This document shows, piece after piece, positions 11,355-19,912 of a stretch of 64,000 nt of DNA. The notes beneath the pieces were generated by a model. The model had not been told where the DNA came from and made no database searches. It saw only the letters and a list, made by a program, of their open reading frames with translations. How positions within the stretch are numbered: the first letter of the stretch is position 1; each line of letters begins with the position of its first letter. A program made the translations under genes and the position numbers. The DNA lies in assembly GCA_937981555.1 (NCBI GenBank), contig CALJOK010000030.1, positions 1 through 64,000 on the forward strand, read 5' to 3'. This stretch comes from an uncultured Saprospiraceae bacterium (lineage in GTDB: Bacteria; Bacteroidota; Bacteroidia; Chitinophagales; Saprospiraceae).

Positions 11355-11621
11355 ATGGGAATATCTGGAATGAACAATAGAGTGAAAAGTAATTTGTCAC
11401 TCAAAAATAAAAGCAATAAATATCGAAAAGCCTATTTTAATCAAGCAGTAAATTTGGAAGATGAGTTTAAATTTAAAATTCCAACAGAGGATGATCTATT
11501 AAAAGATGAAAAGAACAATCGAACTTTTTTAGAAACCGAAAAAAGGAAAAACCGAGTTCTTTTAGGTCTTTCCTTTTTCGTTGTTATAATGTGCTATTTA
11601 TTGGTTGATTTATTCTTTTAA
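11355..11621 (+). CDS. Small membrane protein, tandem paralogue 2
   Basis: 88 residues from the ATG at 11355, chosen because it aligns with the start of the preceding paralogue (both begin MG and continue with a basic segment). One C-terminal transmembrane helix (VLLGLSFFVVIMCYLLVDLFF) ends the protein. The frame could extend up to 11301 but has no matching sequence there. The last 12 bases overlap the 3' end of the convergent ElaA-like gene. Function unknown. Confidence 0.6.
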   Translation: MGISGMNNRVKSNLSLKNKSNKYRKAYFNQAVNLEDEFKFKIPTEDDLLKDEKNNRTFLETEKRKNRVLLGLSFFVVIMCYLLVDLFF

Positions 11622-12062
11622 AATCATACTCATATGTGGAATGTCATCTTCTAAATATTCTTCACCTACCGTTTCAAATCCTAAATTTTTATAGAAATCC
11701 AATGCATAAACTTGGGCTGAAATTTTGACTTTTTGATTTGGGAAAAGTTTTTTACACCATTCAATCGAAGCGAGCATAATTTCTTTACCAGCACCTTTCC
11801 CTCTAACTTTTGAAGAGCTCACCACTCGTCCGAGAGAGGCGTAATCTTTATAAGAAGTACCTTTTGGCAGCAGTCGAGTATAAGCGACTAAATCACCTTC
11901 CTCATCCCAACCCATCAGATGCCAAGCCTCTTTATCAAAGCCATCAGCATCAAGGTATGGACAATTTTGCTCGACTACAAAAACCTGTTGTCGAAGCGCC
12001 ATACTTGTATAAAATTCATCTAAATTTAATTGGTAAAAAGGAAGACATTTGATTTTCATCAT
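11610..12062 (-). CDS. elaA: GNAT acetyltransferase, ElaA type
   Basis: 150 residues; two adjacent ATGs are possible starts. The GNAT acetyl-CoA site is visible as VVSSSKVRGKGAGKEIM (about 80-96), preceded by the ElaA-type N-terminus with ALRQQVFVVEQNCPYLDADG and followed by AQVYALDFYKNLGFETVG. ElaA family members acetylate small molecules, but the physiological substrate is unsettled. It overlaps the convergent small membrane gene by 12 nt at its 3' end. Confidence 0.87.
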   Translation of the reverse strand: MMKIKCLPFYQLNLDEFYTSMALRQQVFVVEQNCPYLDADGFDKEAWHLMGWDEEGDLVAYTRLLPKGTSYKDYASLGRVVSSSKVRGKGAGKEIMLASIEWCKKLFPNQKVKISAQVYALDFYKNLGFETVGEEYLEDDIPHMSMILKE

Positions 12063-12103
12063 GTGTTTTTATTTTAGTTCACCAAAGGTTGTGGATAAAT
12101 ATT

Positions 12104-12127
12104 ATCTGTGTAATCTGTGGTGAAAAT
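12104..12127. repeat. Short dispersed word, family D copy 1
   Basis: The sequence ATCTGTGTAATCTGTGGTGA recurs with changes at 29554 (ACTCCGTGTAACTCAGCGGT and on). Both lie outside genes. Two copies give only modest support for a repeat family. Confidence 0.4.
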
Positions 12128-12144
12128 TTTCCAAACCCGAAAAT

Positions 12145-12184
12145 AAAAAAAAGTTTAGCCATTCGTAATGACTAAACTTTTTTT
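12145..12184 (-). terminator. Rho-independent terminator
   Basis: A stem formed by AAAAAGTTTAGCCATT and its near-complement AATGACTAAACTTTTT with a 3-nt loop is flanked by A/T tracts on both sides. It lies 24 nt after the stop of the minus-strand gene at 12208 and gives a U-run on that strand. Confidence 0.8.
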
Positions 12185-12207
12185 ATAAAAATATTCTAAG
12201 ATTAAAA

Positions 12208-13005
12208 CTAGATTCGAATCACCATCCAATTGTTCACATCATCATCACATTTCATCCACGTAGGAATTGGATCTCCCGTCTCAGAAATAAATGTTACCTC
12301 ACCATTGTCTGTAACTTTGTACTTCCAAACATGTTTTTTTGCTTTGTCGCTGTATGAACCAAATTGTAAAATATATTCTAGTTCCCAACCTTTTTCCATT
12401 CTTTCAATCTTAATATCATTTCCAGCAATGGTAGGTACACCTAAATCAATTTCAGCAACCCCTTCGATATTATAAAACTCATTTGAAAGTGCAGCCATAT
12501 TTAAGGGCACCTTACTTCGAATCGTAATTGCATCTTGTGTGCTATTCCATTGTACATGCTTACTGATGACCAAATTATATTCATCTAACAAATCATTAAT
12601 TTCATCACTATCCGTTTCACTTACTCCCTGTTGCAAAGGAATTGCCCAATCAACTGTTTTGTCAAAAATAACATTAAAATGGTCAATTGAAGGATTAGGG
12701 AAAGTATGTACATTACATTTTGCGATAGATTGTGCGGTCTCATCACTTTTATAAACATTCACCAAAGCTTGATAAATATTTTCTACATTTCCAGGAGAGA
12801 TGATGATATTTTGGTAACGTAATTCTTCTTTATCTGCTTCCATTCTCAAAGCTAACCGAGCAGCATCTCTTTTGAACTTGCGCTCTAACTTTCTTGATAA
12901 CTCCGTAGTTTCTTTATTTGACAAAAGGCCTTTTGTCGATTGTGCAAAAAGACCCATGCTGATTAAGCAAAAGGAAAGCAGCATTATTTTTTTCAAAATT
13001 CTCAT
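12208..13005 (-). CDS. Exported protein of unknown function
   Basis: 265 residues from the ATG at 13005, which yields a signal peptide (MRILKKIMLLSFCLISMGLF, cleavage after FAQ). Upstream codons to 13083 give a non-signal extension and are left out. After the signal comes a basic helical segment (KLERKFKRDAARLALRM) and then a mixed globular domain. It has a few cysteines and no motif I recognise. The gene has its own terminator and a 280-base upstream region with a palindrome. Confidence 0.7.
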   Translation of the reverse strand: MRILKKIMLLSFCLISMGLFAQSTKGLLSNKETTELSRKLERKFKRDAARLALRMEADKEELRYQNIIISPGNVENIYQALVNVYKSDETAQSIAKCNVHTFPNPSIDHFNVIFDKTVDWAIPLQQGVSETDSDEINDLLDEYNLVISKHVQWNSTQDAITIRSKVPLNMAALSNEFYNIEGVAEIDLGVPTIAGNDIKIERMEKGWELEYILQFGSYSDKAKKHVWKYKVTDNGEVTFISETGDPIPTWMKCDDDVNNWMVIRI

Positions 13006-13119
13006 ATCGCAAAAATTAGTTTTATTAGTTTGGTAGAGAAAAATTAATATTTCTCTACTACAAAATCTGCAAGTCTTTGCCACATTTGTGACACTTGTTT
13101 TTTACGCTTTACGGGCATA

Positions 13120-13139
13120 AATGATACATTGTATCGTTT
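13120..13139. promoter_or_regulatory. Palindrome upstream of exported-protein gene
   Basis: A near-perfect dyad (AATGATACATTGTATCGTTT) centred about 125 nt upstream of the start at 13005. Size and symmetry resemble a dimeric repressor site, but no matching regulator is identified. Confidence 0.3.
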
Positions 13140-13286
13140 ATGTTGATAAAGTGTGAATGATTAAGGTTAATTTGGATATGTTGTGCATGATTGGTTGAGT
13201 GTTTTTTTGCTAAAAACGCTCATGTATTTATAGCGAAAAATAATGCCAGTTTTGATTATGATTGTGTTAAAAAAGAGAAGGCTTAG

Positions 13287-14705
13287 TTAAAATTGATAGC
13301 ACTTTACATTTTTACCACTTTTTCTTCCTCCTAAATTCAAACCTAAATTGAAAGGATTAACTTTCAAAGCGATATAAAAATCAGTTGAATCAAGATCTTT
13401 CTTTCCAAAAAAGCTACCCACATCATCACTACCTATGGTCAAAAATGCTAGGCGAACAGAAGTTCCTAAACTTAATTTTTGATAATTTAATAAAACAATA
13501 GGCATTGAAAAGCCAAACCATCGATGTTCAAATCGTGGTGTTACGGCCATTAAATTATTTCTTCGAATACTATTTGCTCCCATCGGAATTCTTTGGATAA
13601 AAACACCATTGACATAAAAATATTCCATGATTTTATAATCAGCTTGGACACTAAGTGCCCCTGGTAATCCCATTCTGAAATTGGAAGAAGTAAGTGAAGC
13701 TGTCGAATCTGCGAAACCAATTTCGCTCAATAAATGAATTCGATCTTGATTGGAAACAGACTGAAATTGTTTAGAAGGAAAGACCACTAAGGTATCTGTA
13801 TTCAAATCGTGCTCCTCTGCATTTCTGCTCAATTCTATCTGTCCTAAATCCAAAAGAGAAACTCCTAATTTCCATTTGTAATGGTCTTCATTTCCTTCGT
13901 AAACATAAGTGAAACCTAAGTCTACGCCTACTCCAAATCCATTACTTTGTAAGCTAGGATCTTCTCCTTCCAAGTTTGAATTGGTTACGCCATAATTTAA
14001 ATGTGGACTTTGAAAGAGCATGGTATCACCTTGAATTTGGGCGGAGAGGACACTTCTTTTTATATTAATATAAGCTGCTTCGTAAGCATTGATAAATTTT
14101 AAATTTGCTCCAAGCCCAAAATATCCTTCATTGGTCTCAATTTTTGCCGCATAGTTTAATCCAAATTCTGACCAAACCATCGTCGAAATTTTAAATGCAT
14201 CTACATCAATAAATTCGTTAAATGGAGTATCGAAAAAAGTAGAATAATTTAGAACGTAAGGAATATCATGACTTGAAACAGCTGATCTAACATTGGTGAA
14301 AAAACCGAATGAATGACCATTTTTTAATTGTACCATCAAAGACGGTCCCATTGCATTAGCTAAAACAGAAACGTATTTTAATTTTTTATTACCATTAAAA
14401 TCTGCGACCAAATCGTTGGAACCAATTGGATTAGAATTTTCTACATCCTGAGCAAGAATCAAATTATCACTATTCTGAATGGCATGGAAAACGTTGGTAT
14501 TTTTTATAAAGCCATAATTAGTTTGAGCAGAAAATCCTGCTGAAACTAAATTCAAATCCCATCGAAAAAGACTGGTGACATTATGTGAAGGATTTAATAA
14601 ACTACCATGAATTCCAGAATAATTATCTGTACGTAATCCAAGTTGTTCTTGAGCATGTGCGGAAAAAACTATAAAAAGACAGCATACAAAGATTAAATAA
14701 CGCAT
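13287..14705 (-). CDS. DUF5723-like outer-membrane protein
   Basis: 472 residues with a clear signal peptide (MRYLIFVCCLFIVFSAHAQ). The mature part opens with GLRTDNYSGIHGSLLNPSHN, the conserved start of the DUF5723 family, and is rich in alternating hydrophobic strands with aromatic ends, indicating a beta-barrel. Such proteins are probably outer-membrane components in Bacteroidota; the function is not established. An upstream partner is not evident, so it may be a single-gene unit. Confidence 0.72.
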   Translation of the reverse strand: MRYLIFVCCLFIVFSAHAQEQLGLRTDNYSGIHGSLLNPSHNVTSLFRWDLNLVSAGFSAQTNYGFIKNTNVFHAIQNSDNLILAQDVENSNPIGSNDLVADFNGNKKLKYVSVLANAMGPSLMVQLKNGHSFGFFTNVRSAVSSHDIPYVLNYSTFFDTPFNEFIDVDAFKISTMVWSEFGLNYAAKIETNEGYFGLGANLKFINAYEAAYINIKRSVLSAQIQGDTMLFQSPHLNYGVTNSNLEGEDPSLQSNGFGVGVDLGFTYVYEGNEDHYKWKLGVSLLDLGQIELSRNAEEHDLNTDTLVVFPSKQFQSVSNQDRIHLLSEIGFADSTASLTSSNFRMGLPGALSVQADYKIMEYFYVNGVFIQRIPMGANSIRRNNLMAVTPRFEHRWFGFSMPIVLLNYQKLSLGTSVRLAFLTIGSDDVGSFFGKKDLDSTDFYIALKVNPFNLGLNLGGRKSGKNVKCYQF

Positions 14706-14797
14706 AAGGGTTGGTATTTAGATAGTATAGGTTTTGTAAGATTCTAAAAAATAAACGGGGGAGATAATAAGAACTTTATAGAGGTAGGTTTTATTTT

Positions 14798-15163
14798 TTA
14801 CAAACAAAAATAAGCCCATATTTTAGGAAGAAAAATGATACAGCCGACAATTGCTGCCCCAATTGCAGTAATCAAAACAGCACCAGCAGCAACGTCTTTT
14901 GTTTTTCCAGCTAGCTCATGAAAATTTGGAGAAACCAAATCAGTTAAATATTCAATTGCAGTATTCATTCCTTCTGCACACAAAACCATGACAATAGCTA
15001 AGACCAATAAACACCACTCTGTAGTACTAACTGAAAAAAATAAACCACCCGCCATTACTAAAAATGTAAAAGCTAAATGGATTTTTGCATTAGTTTCCGA
15101 TAGGAAAAGCAATCGAATTCCTTTAAAGGCAAACTTAAAGCTTTGTAGTCTTTCCTTAATCAT
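14798..15163 (-). CDS. dgkA: Diacylglycerol kinase family (DgkA)
   Basis: 121 residues, the usual size. The family signature CAEGMNTAIEYLTDLVSP (about 62-80) with its catalytic Glu and the downstream KTKDVAAGAVLI are present, along with three hydrophobic helices. In Gram-negative bacteria DgkA phosphorylates diacylglycerol; in others the homologue phosphorylates undecaprenol, and sequence alone does not decide. Its start overlaps the stop of the upstream gene by 3-4 nt, so the two are translationally coupled. Confidence 0.92.
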   Translation of the reverse strand: MIKERLQSFKFAFKGIRLLFLSETNAKIHLAFTFLVMAGGLFFSVSTTEWCLLVLAIVMVLCAEGMNTAIEYLTDLVSPNFHELAGKTKDVAAGAVLITAIGAAIVGCIIFLPKIWAYFCL

Positions 15164-16143
15164 TGGACAGTAGCAGTAGTGGAGGGAATTGGGTTAAATT
15201 GGAAAGAACCCTTGATTCCTAAATGGTGAGAGGAAGAAGATTCTATATTTTGAAAACCAATACATTTAAAATGTTCTGAAAAGAAAATATGATCTCGTGG
15301 TGATTCGAAAAAAGAACCGAAAACGTTATTTCCAGCAGTAGCAGGAGAGAAACCTCTTCTGCTATCTTTTAATCCAGCTTTATCTCGGAAGTCATGAATT
15401 TCATCTGACCATTGTACTAAATTATAATCTGCTAAGGTTAAAATTGGTGCATTGATCGCACTTGCTTTTTCGGCAATTCGATTAAGTTGTTTTTTTAGTC
15501 GATCATAATCTTTTGTATAAAAGGGAGGCAAAGTAGTTGAACTGATAAAAAATAATTCTTGGTCTTGACCGTCTGGTTTTATACTACCTACAATGTTAGG
15601 TAAATTCTCTACGAAGAAAGTATCTTGATTATTAATTTCAAATTTCGAAAAAACAGCAATTCCTGGATCAAAACCAATCCTTGCAGTAGAATAAGGAAAT
15701 TTCTTGGCTAAGGTATCTCGAAGAAATTCATAAACCATTGGGTCAATATCAGGTATACTTAAAATACAGGCCTCAGAAGTTAACATGGCTTCAATAGCTC
15801 CATCTGGGTCTTCATTTATATTTGAAATATTAATGAGTGCAATATTTATAATAGTTTGATTTTCAGTAGGTTGAGGTTTTTTTAAGTCAGGATTGGTATT
15901 TGATTTTAAATGAATCGCTAAAATGGAACAAGCGATAAGACTAGTGAACATTAATCTAGGTTGTTTTAATATCAACAGCAATAATGCTAGGAATAAGTAC
16001 CCAAACATAATTTGAACAGTAAACTCTGCCAATGATTTAAAAAAGAAATGTTGAGGAGGAAAAATACAAACTAACGCTCCTAAAATTAAGGAAGTCATCA
16101 GTCCATATTGGATGTATTTATTATTTAAAATCGTTTTTGTCAT
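15160..16143 (-). CDS. Membrane EEP-fold protein with altered active site
   Basis: 327 residues. Three N-terminal hydrophobic helices (about 12-75) are followed by an endonuclease/exonuclease/phosphatase-like domain. Family landmarks are displaced: the usual GDFN is ADYN (239-242), the usual SDH near the end is SSHH (304-307), and the glutamate expected after the second strand is absent from ILSIPDID. RDH (283-285) is kept. It may have lost or changed catalysis. The stop overlaps dgkA, suggesting a joint envelope-lipid role (inference). Confidence 0.6.
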   Translation of the reverse strand: MTKTILNNKYIQYGLMTSLILGALVCIFPPQHFFFKSLAEFTVQIMFGYLFLALLLLILKQPRLMFTSLIACSILAIHLKSNTNPDLKKPQPTENQTIINIALINISNINEDPDGAIEAMLTSEACILSIPDIDPMVYEFLRDTLAKKFPYSTARIGFDPGIAVFSKFEINNQDTFFVENLPNIVGSIKPDGQDQELFFISSTTLPPFYTKDYDRLKKQLNRIAEKASAINAPILTLADYNLVQWSDEIHDFRDKAGLKDSRRGFSPATAGNNVFGSFFESPRDHIFFSEHFKCIGFQNIESSSSHHLGIKGSFQFNPIPSTTATVQ

Positions 16144-16213
16144 ATTACAAGAGCTAAAGATATGATATTTTATTTGAACGGTTAATTAAATGATTTGTTA
16201 ATAAATCAAGTGG

Positions 16214-18310
16214 TCAATTCAATTTTCCTGCCACTACACAAGTTGATTTAAATTGCATTGCTTCTTTAGTTGGAGAAAAAATTTCTGCTAAAATAATATA
16301 GATACCGATTTTTGCCTTTCGACCTTCGTCCGTAATTCCATTCCATTTAAGTGAACCTTCTTGACCAAGTAATTCATTTTGGAAAAGCGTTTTGACCAAT
16401 CGACCTTTCGCATCATAAATTTTTACGGTTGCGAGATAACCTTGCATTTCAAAAGAATAATCGATCAATAAAAAATCTCTAAAGCCATCTTCATCTGGTG
16501 AAAAAGTTTTTTCAGCAATACTAAAAAAATCATCCGCTGGATTGGTTGGACGGATTTGTGAATTTTTATAAGTGGGAGTTCCACCACCGCTGATAGTGGA
16601 GGCAGAATGCCAGTTGGAATTATTTTGAGTGGGTGCATCAAAACTTATTCGCTCCAACGAAATTCCTTTGGTCTCATCGATAAATGGAAAATGAAAATCG
16701 TTGTCATAATCAAAGGAATCAATCATCACAGTATCTAACCCATACGAAGTAAAAATACTCACATTTCCATCTGAGATATTGAGCGAGGGCAAATCATTTT
16801 CGATTAAAAAATCAGGATTTTCAACGGTGTAATTTAGTAAAGTGAAAAATGGTTCAGGAGTTAAAACAGCATATTCTCCAGGTTTTAAAATAAGGGAAGT
16901 TTCCACATTTTTATCTCTCCCCGAAGTTCGAGTCATGTTGGAAATAATTAAATCTGCAACGTCTAAAAACTTAGTAGAATTATTATAAAGTTCGACATAG
17001 TCACCTCCACCTGAAAGTGGATTAGCCAAGATTTCATTGATGACAAAATCACCAGGTTCTATCATCGCACCAATCAAAAAATCAAAAAGAAAATCTTGTG
17101 GATTCATTACAATTTCAAGTTGGTTTTTTAAATTTTCAACCTGTAAAGTATATTCAATTCCATTGCTCAAAGGAGTACTTAATTCAAGGTAAATTCGAAA
17201 TGGTTCAATCGGGTCAATTTCTACATTGATTGGACTCCCTATTCCATTGTCAATATTGTAATTCGCTGAAGACGAGCCAGTTATGTTCTCAATTGGTTGA
17301 TTGAACTCTAACTCTAATTCCGTAGAACTAATTGTAATTAGATCAATTAATTCAGGACTCTGAAAGTCAACAAAGAAAGGAAGACTAGCAACTATGAGCG
17401 GAATATCTGCTTGGTCTTTCACATTTTGAATATCTAAATTATAGCTAGTTTGATTGGAAAAAGGAGTTGCAAAAGTCAATAGAACTTTTGATTGATTTGT
17501 CGAAACCCAGGTGGAAGATTGTGGACTTTCAATGCTATTATTGACAAAATAATTGGACGTAGTTGCAGCAGTCAAACTATCCATCGCTTCATCAAATGAT
17601 ACTTCTAATTCCGTCAACGAAATTGGTGTCACTTGCGAAACAGTAGGCGGTGTAACATCAGGCTGCAAAGATGTAATTGTAATGTTATCAAAAAAGAAAG
17701 CTTGATTATTAGTGCTAGTATTTTTACACCAAAGAGCAAAAAATAGATTTCCTCCCAAGTAAGTATCCTCGAAAGCTGTTGCTTCTAAGTTTAAAATATT
17801 TCCATTATCATAATTGGCAAAAATTGCCCAATCGCCAGTTTTACTTCGAGTGATTTTTACTTTCGCGATGGCAGGATCATTTCCCAAAGCGCCTTCCGTA
17901 GCTACAGCTATTTCGGTTTTATTTCCGGCATCAGATCGAAACAAAGTGAGTCGATCAGTTGCTCCCGTTTCTCCAATTTCCAAAAAATATCCATCTACAT
18001 CAGGGTAATTAGTCGTCGAAGATTGTAAATATATTCGAAGTCGATTATTATTGGAAGGAGCGAAATCCATTCTGAAATCCATTTCCCAAACTGTGCTATC
18101 AGGCATTTCTACAGCAGTATATAACATGGAAGTATCTGAACCAGAAGTGTTCAATTGGAGTTCGCCATCACTATTGACAATAAAATTATTGAGATCACCT
18201 AACCAAGTAGGATTGTCTGTAAAATTGCCATCTGAGAAATCTTCCGAAAGTTGTCCAAAAAATGGAAGGGAAAAAATCAATAAAAATATTAAAAGAACTG
18301 TCTGTTTCAT
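16214..18310 (-). CDS. Lamin-tail-domain surface protein with C-terminal sorting domain
   Basis: 698 residues from the ATG at 18310, which starts a signal peptide (KQTVLLIFLLIFSLPFFGQ). After a jelly-roll-like domain (about 20-215) come two Ig-like units, each opening with TELEVSFDEAMD / TELELEFNQPI, then a lamin-tail domain (FVINEILANPLSGGGDYVEL, about 420-440). A FlgD-like Ig segment with SPDEDGFRDFLLIDY and YDAKGRLVKTLF is at the end. This last element resembles gliding/T9SS-associated C-terminal domains. It is likely a large secreted or surface protein; ligand unknown. Confidence 0.78.
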   Translation of the reverse strand: MKQTVLLIFLLIFSLPFFGQLSEDFSDGNFTDNPTWLGDLNNFIVNSDGELQLNTSGSDTSMLYTAVEMPDSTVWEMDFRMDFAPSNNNRLRIYLQSSTTNYPDVDGYFLEIGETGATDRLTLFRSDAGNKTEIAVATEGALGNDPAIAKVKITRSKTGDWAIFANYDNGNILNLEATAFEDTYLGGNLFFALWCKNTSTNNQAFFFDNITITSLQPDVTPPTVSQVTPISLTELEVSFDEAMDSLTAATTSNYFVNNSIESPQSSTWVSTNQSKVLLTFATPFSNQTSYNLDIQNVKDQADIPLIVASLPFFVDFQSPELIDLITISSTELELEFNQPIENITGSSSANYNIDNGIGSPINVEIDPIEPFRIYLELSTPLSNGIEYTLQVENLKNQLEIVMNPQDFLFDFLIGAMIEPGDFVINEILANPLSGGGDYVELYNNSTKFLDVADLIISNMTRTSGRDKNVETSLILKPGEYAVLTPEPFFTLLNYTVENPDFLIENDLPSLNISDGNVSIFTSYGLDTVMIDSFDYDNDFHFPFIDETKGISLERISFDAPTQNNSNWHSASTISGGGTPTYKNSQIRPTNPADDFFSIAEKTFSPDEDGFRDFLLIDYSFEMQGYLATVKIYDAKGRLVKTLFQNELLGQEGSLKWNGITDEGRKAKIGIYIILAEIFSPTKEAMQFKSTCVVAGKLN

Positions 18311-18545
18311 AGTCAAAAATAGGTAACTAATTGTTTTTCGATGTATATTTGCCGTCCCTTTCCAAATATTTTTTGAATCTCTTTGTTGAACGTAACTCTT
18401 TTAAGTAAAATCAGTTTTACTTATTGGACGTTTTTATAAAAAGTAGAAAGGTTCTAACCGTAAAATAAATCAAATTTCATTTTTTAACCTATTGGAATCA
18501 GAGTTAAATCTGTCATTCCTAAATCAAATCAAAAAATTTTAAATT

Positions 18546-19550
18546 ATGAAAGTTGCAGTTGTAGGTGTAACAGGTTTAGTTGGCACAGTTATGTGTGAAG
18601 TTTTGGAAGAACAAAATTTTCCAATTACAGAATTTTTGCCGGTAGCTTCGGCTCGATCGGTAGGTAAAAATGTTAGTTTTCAAGGTAAAGATCATATTGT
18701 GATCAGCATGGAGGCAGCAGTTGAAGCTCGCCCTGATATTGCTATTTTTTCTGCGGGAGGAAGTGTTTCATTAGAATGGGCACCTCGTTTTGCAGAAGTA
18801 GGAACGACGGTAATTGACAATTCTTCCGCATGGAGAATGGATCCAAATAAGAAGTTGATTGTTCCTGAAATCAATGCAAATGAATTAACGGAAAACGATA
18901 AAATCATTGCAAATCCAAATTGCTCTACCATTCAAATGGTAGTTGCATTAGCTCCATTGCATAAAAAATATGGAATGAAGCGTTTGGTTATTTCAACCTA
19001 TCAATCGATCACAGGGACAGGAGTCAAAGCGGTAAATCAATATGAAGCTGAAAAAGAAGGAAAGACACCAGAAGAAATGGCTTATAATTATCAAATTTTA
19101 GATAACTGTATTCCACATTGTGATATCTTTTTGGAAAACGATTATACCAAAGAAGAAATGAAATTGGTTAATGAAACCATAAAGATCTTTAGTGATGATA
19201 GTTTAAGAATTACTGCAACTGCAGTTCGAGTTCCAGTTCAAGGAGGACATTCTGAATGTGTTAATGTGGAATTTCATAATGATTTTGAAATCAAAGAAGT
19301 TCGAAATATGTTAAGTGAGGCACCTGGGATAATTGTTCAAGATGATGTGGCAAATAATAAATATCCGATGCCACTCTTTTCCAAAAATAAAAATGAAGTA
19401 TTCGTAGGAAGATTGCGAAGAGATAATTCAGCAGACAATGCTTTGAATATGTGGGTAGTGGCAGATAATCTTCGAAAAGGGGCAGCAACAAATGCTGTTC
19501 AAATTGCACAATATTTAGTTGCGAACAATTTGGTAGGAGCTATGGTGTAA
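18546..19550 (+). CDS. asd: Aspartate-semialdehyde dehydrogenase
   Basis: 334 residues. The N-terminal NADP site is GVTGLVGTVMCEVLEEQ (about 7-24), and the catalytic cysteine lies in IANPNCSTIQM (Cys near 126). RVPVQGGHSE carries the family's substrate-binding segment and VGRLRRDNSA the C-terminal dinucleotide-related region. The enzyme reduces aspartyl phosphate to aspartate semialdehyde for lysine, threonine, methionine and diaminopimelate synthesis. It is a stand-alone gene with a 230-base leader containing an 8-bp hairpin (18403-18422) of unknown role. Confidence 0.95.
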   Translation: MKVAVVGVTGLVGTVMCEVLEEQNFPITEFLPVASARSVGKNVSFQGKDHIVISMEAAVEARPDIAIFSAGGSVSLEWAPRFAEVGTTVIDNSSAWRMDPNKKLIVPEINANELTENDKIIANPNCSTIQMVVALAPLHKKYGMKRLVISTYQSITGTGVKAVNQYEAEKEGKTPEEMAYNYQILDNCIPHCDIFLENDYTKEEMKLVNETIKIFSDDSLRITATAVRVPVQGGHSECVNVEFHNDFEIKEVRNMLSEAPGIIVQDDVANNKYPMPLFSKNKNEVFVGRLRRDNSADNALNMWVVADNLRKGAATNAVQIAQYLVANNLVGAMV

Positions 19551-19553
19551 TTG

Positions 19554-19616
19554 AATATCCAATGTCCAACTTTTTGATAAAAGTAAGTTTTGTAGAATAC
19601 TTGGACATTGGTTATT
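19554..19616 (+). terminator. Hairpin after asd
   Basis: A 16-bp inverted repeat with one mismatch (19554-19569 and 19601-19616, arm ATATCCAATGTCCAA) begins 3 nt after the asd stop. The loop is 31 nt and no strong T-tract follows, so it may be a processing stem or palindromic element rather than a classical terminator. Confidence 0.45.
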
Positions 19617-19619
19617 CCT

Positions 19620-19912
19620 TACTTAATATTCGATATTTCGTTTAAGGGGGCAAATAAACGACCATAAATAATTTGTCCTTTATCCCGTATTTTTATAATT
19701 TTAGAAAAAATAAAAAACAAGACGGAAAAACGAGAACCACCATTCCTAAAAATTCAGGTGTAAAAATTACCAAGACGTTTAAATTTATGATTTTAAAATA
19801 GATTTTATTACAAGACTAATTACGGAAACCATCAAGCGTTTGCCGTCCATCGTCAACCGAATAAAATTTAATAACTACAGTATATTTTTTGTAAACATTT
19901 ATCTACAGTAAC
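19620..19912. other. Noncoding stretch between asd and coiled-coil gene
   Basis: About 290 bases with no convincing reading frame. Near its end AGTATATTTTTTGT resembles a -7 element with one extra base, a plausible promoter for the next gene. Nothing else recognisable was seen. Confidence 0.4.
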
